Source: CAZKMM01 sp964553915 (lineage in GTDB: Bacteria > RBG-13-61-14 > DRUE01). From it: DNA of 22,038 bases. Under the pieces are notes generated by a model. That model ran no database searches, was not told the DNA's origin, and saw only the letters and a program-made list of their open reading frames with translations. The position numbers were made by a program, and so were the translations under genes. The stretch is from contig CAZKMM010000027.1 of the NCBI GenBank assembly GCA_964553915.1, positions 1 to 22,038 on the forward strand, written 5' to 3'. The number at the start of each line of letters is the position of its first letter. Position 1 is the stretch's first letter. Below are positions 16,004 to 22,038 of this stretch, one piece after another.

Positions 16004-17130
16004 TTTTTACTTTTCTCTTCTGAAGAAGGCAGGTATTTCTTTATGAACTCATTAAGATTCATTATATTGATAGTTCCCTGCTCGCCAGGAAGGATAATTA
16101 TCTTTTTCCCTCTCAACACCCGTGCCAGCTCTCGGGCAACCAGATTCTCTCCCCCGGCACCAGCCAAACCGCGGGTTAATTTCTTAAGCCCTTGTGCTTC
16201 TTTTAAAAGCTTGATTTCGGTAGCTTTCGCCTGCTCGCTTAAACTGGCTAATTCCGCCTCTCCCTCAAGCCCGAGTCTTTCTTTTTTTCCTTCCGCTAAA
16301 ACCCGCATTGCCTGAGCATCTCCCCGGGCTTTTGCCACCTTTGCCTCTTTCTCTTTCTCCGCGGCTAACTTCAATTGTTCATATTCTTGTCTTTTCTGGT
16401 CCGCTAAAGCCCGCTCCCTAAGCAAATCTTCATATTCCGGGACAAAGCGGAATTGAATCAAAGCTAAATTGTTGACTCTCACCCCTAGAGGGTTAAGTTT
16501 TTTATTCAAAAACTCTTTTGCCTGGGCAATTTTTTCCTCCCTCTTTTCTGCCAGATAAAACTCCGGGGTGCTTAATTCCCCCAGAACCTGGCGCACCACT
16601 CCCCGAGTTTCAATCCCTACCATCCGTGCCACTGCTTCCATATCAACTCCGACTTTTTGCACCAGCACCGGTGCCAAATCCTCAATCACCTGATACGCCA
16701 CCACCAGGTCCACCCAGATATCATTTCCATCCGCGGTTTTCAGCCTGATGTTCCTCCTCCCCTCCGCTCGTTTATGAGGGATAACTTTCACATCCTGAAT
16801 CTTTTTCATCTGCTCTTCAATCTGGGCTAATTCCAGCTCATATCCTTTCCCGGCAGAAGGGGCTAAAATGGTCTCTTCTGCTTTCCTTGCCAGCTCTGCC
16901 TCTGCTTCCACCATTTCCAGTTTCTGCTGGGTCTTGGGAAAGATATAAAAATCAAAGATTCCAGGAAGATAAAAATAAGTTCCGGTCTTTTTCGGCTTTT
17001 GCTCTACACCCTTATAAATATTAAATACCCTCACCCCTACCTCATCTCCGGCTACCTGAACGCAACCGCCCAAAATCAGCATAATCATCATTAAACTGAT
17101 GCTAATAATATATTTGCTTTTCCCGGACAT
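16000..17130 (-). CDS. SPFH/band 7 domain lipoprotein
   Basis: The 376-residue protein starts with a signal and lipobox LGGC (Cys23), followed by a band 7 domain (about residues 25-240) with GVRVFNIYKG near the start, PEYEDLLRERALADQKRQ at its end, and an Ala/Glu/Lys-rich coiled coil to about 310. The C-terminus has REL-ARVL-GKKIIILPGEQGTINIMNL, closely matched in the next gene upstream. SPFH proteins build large membrane-bound rings or cages. A lipid anchor would put this one on the periplasmic side, unusual for the superfamily. It lies 12 bases behind the paralogue at 17143-18213 and is coupled to the O-antigen-ligase gene. An insertion around residues 78-125 (EETILAPSAGKGYE onward) is not shared by the paralogue. 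Confidence 0.88.
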   Translation of the reverse strand: MSGKSKYIISISLMMIMLILGGCVQVAGDEVGVRVFNIYKGVEQKPKKTGTYFYLPGIFDFYIFPKTQQKLEMVEAEAELARKAEETILAPSAGKGYELELAQIEEQMKKIQDVKVIPHKRAEGRRNIRLKTADGNDIWVDLVVAYQVIEDLAPVLVQKVGVDMEAVARMVGIETRGVVRQVLGELSTPEFYLAEKREEKIAQAKEFLNKKLNPLGVRVNNLALIQFRFVPEYEDLLRERALADQKRQEYEQLKLAAEKEKEAKVAKARGDAQAMRVLAEGKKERLGLEGEAELASLSEQAKATEIKLLKEAQGLKKLTRGLAGAGGENLVARELARVLRGKKIIILPGEQGTINIMNLNEFIKKYLPSSEEKSKK

Positions 17131-17142
17131 TTTCGCCCCCTT

Positions 17143-18213
17143 TTATTTTAATAAATCCAGCATTTGCTGAACATCCAAGGGATTCACTCCGCCTTTGCCG
17201 GAAGGAAGAATTATTAGCTCCGCTCCTTCCAGCACCTTGGCATACTCCAGCCCGACATAAATTTTCCCTCCCGGACCCGCCAAAGCTCTGGTCAACTCTC
17301 CTTTTCCCCTTGCCTGGGCTTCTAAAAGCTTCTTTTTCCCTTCTGCTACCAATTCCGCTTTAATTCGTTCTCCTTCTGCTTCCAGTTTTTTAGCATCAGC
17401 TTTACCTTTTGCTCGCTCAATCTGGGCATCACGATTCCCCTGAGCCACAACCTTTTTCCACTCCGCTTCTGCCTCCGCGGCTTTTGCCAGAGCCTCCTGA
17501 ACCCGCTTGAGCTGTTCCGCCAAAACCTTGCGGAGCAAGGCAGATTCATATTCTTCTGGGAATTCAAAATCCCGAATCACAATATCCACAATTTCTATTC
17601 CCTGATTAAAGAAATACTCATTAAGGAGTTTCTTGGCTTCTTCCGCTTTTTCTCCTCTGAGCTGGGCATTGTAAAAATCCTCAGCTCGAGCAAGTTCACT
17701 GAATTTATTTTGAAGCACCCCGGGAGTAATTGCCTGAATCCCTTTAATTTTAATCTCCTGGTCATTTTGATAATACATCCTCACCAGATTCGCCCTTCCC
17801 TCCAAAATATGATACAGAATGGTAATATCAACATTCACCTTATATCCATCAGAGGTTCGGACTTCCAGGGATGGATAATCCGGCTCGCGGAATCCTCCAG
17901 TCTTTGAGGTCATTTCAAAACTCTGTAAATTCTTCTGATAAACCACAAACTCATGAAAGCCAGGTAAAATCGGATGCCAGCCCGCAGGAAGCGGTTTGGC
18001 ATATTCCGGACCAGTCTTCCAGATGCCCAAGCCGAGCTTGACCACCCGAAGTCCGACCTGATTTACCTCAACCTTTTTCAGGCTAAAGCCCAAAACTACC
18101 GCCACCACCAAAATAACCACCAAGCCCAGAACCCAATAAAAGCATCCGGGTCCCTTTACTGACTCAGTGGCTGGGGCAGATTTTTCTTCCTGCTTTTTCT
18201 TAAACCAAGCCAT
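17143..18213 (-). CDS. SPFH/band 7 domain membrane protein
   Basis: This 356-residue protein has a basic N-terminus (MAWFKKKQEEK), one membrane helix at about residues 24-46, then a band 7 domain (VEVNQVGLRVVKLG onward) and an Ala-Glu-rich coiled coil at about 230-300. The C-terminus AKVLEGAELIILPSGKGGVNPLD resembles that of the next SPFH gene. The N-in topology puts the ring domain outside the inner membrane, as in HflK. With the lipoprotein paralogue it may form a two-component ring comparable to HflK/HflC, which is inference from pairing. The ribosome-binding site GGAG is ahead, and it starts three bases after the slipin stop. Confidence 0.88.
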   Translation of the reverse strand: MAWFKKKQEEKSAPATESVKGPGCFYWVLGLVVILVVAVVLGFSLKKVEVNQVGLRVVKLGLGIWKTGPEYAKPLPAGWHPILPGFHEFVVYQKNLQSFEMTSKTGGFREPDYPSLEVRTSDGYKVNVDITILYHILEGRANLVRMYYQNDQEIKIKGIQAITPGVLQNKFSELARAEDFYNAQLRGEKAEEAKKLLNEYFFNQGIEIVDIVIRDFEFPEEYESALLRKVLAEQLKRVQEALAKAAEAEAEWKKVVAQGNRDAQIERAKGKADAKKLEAEGERIKAELVAEGKKKLLEAQARGKGELTRALAGPGGKIYVGLEYAKVLEGAELIILPSGKGGVNPLDVQQMLDLLK

Positions 18214-18216
18214 CTT

Positions 18217-19008
18217 TTACTCCTCGGATTTAGCTTTTTTGTCTTCCTCGGTAAGCAGGGGTGCCATAAAGGGTCGGAAAAGCTCAATTGGCACCGGGAA
18301 AATTGTAGTGGAATTGTTCTCTGAAGCAATCTCAGTCAGGGTCTGGAGAAAGCGGAGTTGAAGAGCAATGGGACTGCGGGCAATGGTATTGGCAGCCATT
18401 CTGAGCTTTTCTGCAGCTTGAAGCTCTCCGTCCGCATGGATAATCTTGGCTCTCCGCTCCCGCTCTGCCTCAGCCTGGCGAGCCATTGCTCTCTGCATCT
18501 CCTGAGGCAGGTCAACATGCTTGATTTCTACCGCGGTGACCTTCACTCCCCAGGGGTCAGTATGCTTGTCCAGAATGCTCTGAAGTTCCTGGTTAAGCTT
18601 TTCCCTCTCCGCCAGGATTTCATCCAGCTGTGCCTGACCAAGCACCGAGCGAAGCGTGGTCTGAGCAAGCTGGCTGGTAGCATAAAGATAATTTTCCACC
18701 TGAATTACCGCTTTGAGTGGGTCCATCACCCGAAAATAAATCACCGCGTTGACCTTCAAAGTAACATTATCCTTGGTGATTACATCCTGGGGAGGAACAT
18801 CCATCACCACGGTGCGGAGGCTTACCCGAACCAGCCGGTCAATCACCGGAATAATAATGATCAAGCCCGGTCCTTTCGGGGTAGAAAGCGCTCTTCCCAG
18901 ACGAAAGACCACCCCTCGCTCATATTCCTTCAAAATCTTGACCGCCATACTCAAAATAATCAACCCGAAAATAATAATGAGAATCAGCCCAGTGATTGCT
19001 CCACCCAT
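18217..19008 (-). CDS. Slipin (bacterial stomatin homologue)
   Basis: A 263-residue slipin: N-terminal hydrophobic hairpin or helix (residues 5-24), then EYERGVVFRLGR, RTVVMDVPPQDVITKDNVTLKVNAVIYFRV and DPWGVKVTAVEIKHVDLP, all hallmark stretches of the stomatin core, followed by QRAMARQAEAERERRAKIIHADGE of the coiled coil. Slipins form oligomers in the inner membrane. In many bacteria and archaea they are encoded next to NfeD proteases, as here, where the NfeD gene lies 25 bases upstream. That protease is reported to cleave the stomatin C-terminus in the archaeal pair. A strong AGGAGG precedes the start. Confidence 0.93.
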   Translation of the reverse strand: MGGAITGLILIIIFGLIILSMAVKILKEYERGVVFRLGRALSTPKGPGLIIIIPVIDRLVRVSLRTVVMDVPPQDVITKDNVTLKVNAVIYFRVMDPLKAVIQVENYLYATSQLAQTTLRSVLGQAQLDEILAEREKLNQELQSILDKHTDPWGVKVTAVEIKHVDLPQEMQRAMARQAEAERERRAKIIHADGELQAAEKLRMAANTIARSPIALQLRFLQTLTEIASENNSTTIFPVPIELFRPFMAPLLTEEDKKAKSEE

Positions 19009-19033
19009 TAGATTCCTCCTTGGTTTGAATTTT

Positions 19034-20332
19034 TTATTTCTTTTTTACTTTAAGCAGAAATTTTTCCGCTGATTCCACCACCACCTTTTCTCCACTCTTA
19101 ATCTCTCCACTGGTGCTTTCTGCTTCCCAGTATTCTCCGTGAATAAAAACTCTTCCCCGAGGATTTAGCTCAGTAATTGCTTCCCCTTCCATTCCCACCA
19201 ATTCCTCATAGCCAATCTGTATTTTGCTCCGATGGGCTTTCCAGACCCTCTGCCCAACCAGTAAAAGAATTCCCACTACAAAAACAATTAAAGGAGCCAA
19301 GACTGACCAGCTAACCCTCACATTCCAACTCCTTTCCGTATTAAAAAGCATCAAGGAACCATAGGTCAAAAAACCGATGCCAAAAATGGTCAATAAACCA
19401 TAACTGGTAATGAAAATTTCCGCAACCAGAAGCCCGATGCCAACTAGAATCAGCACCAATCCAATATAATTTACCGGTAAATTCGGAGCGAGTAAAGCCA
19501 CTAAAATACAAACCGCACCAATTGCTCCGGGGAAAATCATTCCCGGAGCTTTAAATTCCACCGCGATTCCCAATATCCCGACCAAAAGCAAAATTAAAAT
19601 GACATTGGGATTGTTGATAAAATGCTGAAGCTTTTGAGCCAGACTCATCCCCTGCTCATAAAAAACCGCTGAAGCGGTTTTTAAAACCACCTGCTTTTCT
19701 TGATTGAGCCTGACCTTTTTTCCATCTAAAAACTCAAGAGCCTGGTCCAGGTCTCCAACTACCCCGTCAATAACTTCCAGCTTGAGCGCCTCCCGGGCGG
19801 TAATAGAAGAACTTTCCTTTACCGCTTTCACCACCCAGTCCGGATTTCTTCCCCGCTCCTGGGCAATAGAGCGAACCCAGCCGGCAGTATCCTGGGTGGC
19901 TTTTTTCATCATCACATCTTCCTCTGGCACCGGCTGATATTGAACCATAAAAGGCATCAGCACCGGATGAGCCGCGCCGATATTGGTTCCGGGAGACATC
20001 AGGGCAATATGAGACCCGATGGTTATCATCATCCCGGCACTGGTGGCACTGGCTCCCTTGGGATAAACATAAACAATCACCGGAAGCTTGCTGGCAAAAA
20101 ACTTCTTAACTATATCTTTGGTGGCAGTGAGCACCCCTCCCGGGGTATCAAGAGTGATTAAAACCGCGACCGCTTCTTCATCTTCTTCTGCCAGGTCAAT
20201 GCCGGTCTGAACATAATCTGCCACCGCATTATCAATAATTCCATTAATTCTTAAAAGATAAATCTTTTTTGCGGAAAGGGGAAAGGCTCCGAGAAAAAGG
20301 CAGAGGAGAATTATATAATAAATTTTTTTCAT
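19034..20332 (-). CDS. NfeD-type membrane-bound ClpP-class serine protease
   Basis: The 432 residues show the long NfeD arrangement. A signal or anchor (residues 1-21) is followed by a ClpP-like protease domain with LDTPGGVLTATKDIV, YPKGASATSAG (nucleophile Ser98) and MKKATQDTAGW holding the general-base Lys143 or Lys144. About four to five membrane helices come at roughly 220-365. The C-terminal beta-barrel NfeD domain contains GMEGEAITEL, GRVFIHGEYWEA and SGEKVVVE. The enzyme partners with stomatin-type proteins, whose gene follows. Its ATG overlaps the uracil-DNA glycosylase stop by four bases (20329-20332). Confidence 0.93.
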   Translation of the reverse strand: MKKIYYIILLCLFLGAFPLSAKKIYLLRINGIIDNAVADYVQTGIDLAEEDEEAVAVLITLDTPGGVLTATKDIVKKFFASKLPVIVYVYPKGASATSAGMMITIGSHIALMSPGTNIGAAHPVLMPFMVQYQPVPEEDVMMKKATQDTAGWVRSIAQERGRNPDWVVKAVKESSSITAREALKLEVIDGVVGDLDQALEFLDGKKVRLNQEKQVVLKTASAVFYEQGMSLAQKLQHFINNPNVILILLLVGILGIAVEFKAPGMIFPGAIGAVCILVALLAPNLPVNYIGLVLILVGIGLLVAEIFITSYGLLTIFGIGFLTYGSLMLFNTERSWNVRVSWSVLAPLIVFVVGILLLVGQRVWKAHRSKIQIGYEELVGMEGEAITELNPRGRVFIHGEYWEAESTSGEIKSGEKVVVESAEKFLLKVKKK

Positions 20333-21012
20333 TTACTACTCCTTTGTTTTAGATAATTTATCACCTTTTTGATGTCCTGCCAGACCTCCCGTTTGCCTTT
20401 TTGATTATGAAGTAGATAAGCCGGGTGATAGGTAGGCATTACCGGAATTCCCTGATATTCTCCCCACCTGCCCCGAAGCTGAGAAATAGCAAGATTGGTA
20501 TTTAAAAGCCACTGACTGGCATATTTGCCCAGAGCTATAATTACCTCAGGCTGAATAATCTTGAGCTGTTTTTCTAAAAAAGGCTGGCAGGCTTGAATTT
20601 CTTCTGGACGGGGGTCACGATTTTTTGGTGGCCGGCACTTAATCACATTACAGATATAAACCGAGCTTCTGGGAATTTTCATCCCCCGCTCAATTATATC
20701 TGTGAGAATTCTTCCGGCAGAGCCGACAAAAGGTTTTCCGCTTTCATCTTCTTTTTCTCCCGGGGCTTCGCCAACAAAAACAATCCGGGCACAGGGGTCT
20801 CCTTCACCAAAGACAATCTTGGTGCGGGTTTGAGAAAGCGGACATCTCTGGCAGTCTCCCAGCTCCCTGCGAAGCTGTTTTAAGGCTCTGAGCTTTCGGG
20901 CATAAACCGGGTCAGTTTTTTCCCGGCTCAACTGATTCACTCCCAGTTCCTTGAGCATTTTTAGATGTTTTTCAGTCTCGTCAATTACTTTTTCCACCAT
21001 TTTTTTTGGCAT
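20329..21012 (-). CDS. Uracil-DNA glycosylase, family 4 (Fe-S)
   Basis: The 227-residue enzyme removes uracil from DNA. Iron-sulfur ligands are Cys54 and Cys57 (CQRC), Cys126 (CNVIKC) and Cys142, the spacing of family 4 enzymes. Active-site motifs are GEAPGEKED (residues 82-89), KPFVGSAGR with stacking Phe95, and TYHPAYLL with His196. An N-terminal extension of about 45 residues precedes the conserved part. Two starts are possible, Met1 (21012) and Met5 (21000); neither has a clear ribosome-binding site. Family 4 enzymes are common in thermophiles but also occur in mesophiles. It leads the NfeD-SPFH operon and is divergent from the CapA-like gene across 43 AT-rich bases. Confidence 0.93.
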   Translation of the reverse strand: MPKKMVEKVIDETEKHLKMLKELGVNQLSREKTDPVYARKLRALKQLRRELGDCQRCPLSQTRTKIVFGEGDPCARIVFVGEAPGEKEDESGKPFVGSAGRILTDIIERGMKIPRSSVYICNVIKCRPPKNRDPRPEEIQACQPFLEKQLKIIQPEVIIALGKYASQWLLNTNLAISQLRGRWGEYQGIPVMPTYHPAYLLHNQKGKREVWQDIKKVINYLKQRSSK

Positions 21013-21033
21013 ATACTTAAATTAACATAAAAT
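21006..21033 (+). promoter_or_regulatory. Possible promoter of the CapA-like gene
   Basis: TTGGCA (21006-21011), a 16-base spacer and TAAAAT (21028-21033) lie 22 bases before the start at 21056. The -35 box would overlap the start codon of the divergent uracil-DNA glycosylase gene, so regulation of the two may interfere. The AT-rich background makes chance matches likely. Confidence 0.35.
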
Positions 21034-21055
21034 TAAAAAAGCAAAAACCGAAAAA

Positions 21056-22038
21056 ATGAAAAGAAGAGATTTTATTAAGCTGGCAGGATTATCTACTCTG
21101 GGATTGGGCTTATCTTCACCCAAAACTGCCCGAATCCTTTTTGCCGGAGATACTCTCCTGGGCGGATATTACAACGGAATTTATGGTACTCAAGATGAGC
21201 TGGTAAAAATCTTAAAAAAGATGGAGCATCCTGAGGAGATTTTTGGCGAGCTGAGAAATTATTTTAAAAAAGCAGACCTGGTCTGGGTAAATCTAGAAGG
21301 ACCAATTGTCCCGGAATCAGCCAATTTAGAAAAAATGCTGAAAAAATCCTTTCCCTTAAAACAATGGGAGCGAGCCGGGGAAATTTTGAGAAAAGCCGGG
21401 ATTCATCTGGTCAGCCTGGCAAATAATCATATTTATGATTTTGCCGGAGAGGAAGGATTAAAATCCACCCTGGAGCTATTGGAAACTTCTTTTGTTGGAG
21501 TGGGCAGAGGAGAAGAAGCCTATCAGGGGCTGATTTACAACTTTAATGGAATGCAACTTTATCTTATCGCTCTGACTGATATTTTAGACCCCTATGATAT
21601 GCTAGCCACCGGGGATAAACTCGGGGTTGCGGGAATTCCAGAAAAATCCAGCTACCACAAAAGCCGAACTCTGGCTCTGGTGAAAAAGAATTTAAAAGAG
21701 GCAAAAGCAGATTTTAAAATTGCTTTTCTCCATTGGGGTCCGAGCTCTGGCTCCCAGATTGAGCCAAGACAAAAGCAGATTGCCAGAATTTTATTAGAAG
21801 CAGGGGCGGATATTATTGTTGGCTGTCATTCCCACTGCAAACAGCCGATTGTCCACTATCCCAAGCAGGGAAAAATCAAAAAGCTGGTTGCTTATGGAAT
21901 AGGGAATTTAGTTTTTGGAGGGAAGCAAGGAAGACAACCTTTAAGCTGTGCCATAGAAGTTGAGCTTTATAAAACCTCTCAGGAGAGGTGGCTGAAATAT
22001 CAAGTAATAGATTTCATCCCCAATGCCCGGGGGGATTT
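21056..22038 (+). CDS. CapA-family (poly-gamma-glutamate synthesis type) protein, C-terminus missing
   Basis: The frame is open to the right edge, giving 327 residues. It opens with a Tat-type signal KRRDFIKLAG (twin Arg at 3-4), then FAGDTLLGG, WVNLEGPIV, SLANNHIYDF, FLHWGPSSG, IVGCHSHCKQP and AYGIGNLVFGG. These are the metal-binding motifs of the CapA/metallophosphatase fold in their usual order. CapA proteins take part in capsule poly-gamma-glutamate export, but many homologues have other, unknown roles. No capB or capC is visible here. No convincing ribosome-binding site is seen ahead of the ATG. A second Tat signal of the same style lies on the DUF362 protein at the other end of the window. 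Confidence 0.88.
   Translation, partial: MKRRDFIKLAGLSTLGLGLSSPKTARILFAGDTLLGGYYNGIYGTQDELVKILKKMEHPEEIFGELRNYFKKADLVWVNLEGPIVPESANLEKMLKKSFPLKQWERAGEILRKAGIHLVSLANNHIYDFAGEEGLKSTLELLETSFVGVGRGEEAYQGLIYNFNGMQLYLIALTDILDPYDMLATGDKLGVAGIPEKSSYHKSRTLALVKKNLKEAKADFKIAFLHWGPSSGSQIEPRQKQIARILLEAGADIIVGCHSHCKQPIVHYPKQGKIKKLVAYGIGNLVFGGKQGRQPLSCAIEVELYKTSQERWLKYQVIDFIPNARGD

Noticed and set aside
1..22038. CRISPR array, tRNA, rRNA or insertion sequence
   Set aside because: No regularly spaced repeats, tRNA cloverleaf, rRNA segments, transposase motifs or terminal inverted repeats were seen on either strand.

Overview
The window reads as a dense bacterial chromosome segment from an uncultured, probably Gram-negative (diderm) organism. 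The grounds are lipobox signal sequences, twin-arginine signals, two O-antigen-ligase-type membrane proteins, a periplasmic-type alpha-mannosidase, Shine-Dalgarno-led genes and many 1-10 nt overlaps between neighbours. No marker present fixes the phylum and I do not name one.

Layout. (1) At 1-87 (-) the first 29 codons of a small zinc-ribbon protein enter from the left edge. Divergent from it, with a clear sigma70-type promoter, run a Tat-signal DUF362 protein and a HAD-IB phosphatase-like protein (160-1742, +). (2) A TPR lipoprotein lies at 1754-2782 (-). (3) A tight + operon covers 2926-8977: a sodium:solute symporter, three tiny membrane proteins and a TM2-like protein in overlapping frames, an exported GH38 alpha-mannosidase-like enzyme, and fmt. 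It looks like a glycan-degradation and uptake unit with fmt at its end. (4) The pantothenate operon panB-panC-panD, followed by an amidohydrolase, is read on the minus strand (12315 to 8991). Its leader has a promoter, two hairpins with bulged adenines and a textbook intrinsic terminator lying directly against the panB ribosome-binding site, so panB is very probably controlled by transcription attenuation. (5) A SAM-dependent methyltransferase at 12545-13267 (-) is wrecked by at least three frameshifts and a stop codon. (6) A long minus-strand run (21012 to 13305) holds a family 4 uracil-DNA glycosylase, an NfeD/ClpP-class membrane protease, a slipin, two further SPFH proteins (one a lipoprotein) and two AT-rich O-antigen-ligase-like genes. 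Most junctions are overlaps or a few bases, so it is probably one transcription unit. (7) A Tat-signal CapA-type metallophosphatase-like protein starts at 21056 (+) and runs off the right edge.

The points most worth a second look are the panB leader RNA, the chain of micro-membrane-proteins between symporter and mannosidase, the NfeD plus triple-SPFH array coupled to polysaccharide ligases, and the decayed methyltransferase beside an AT-rich glycan island.
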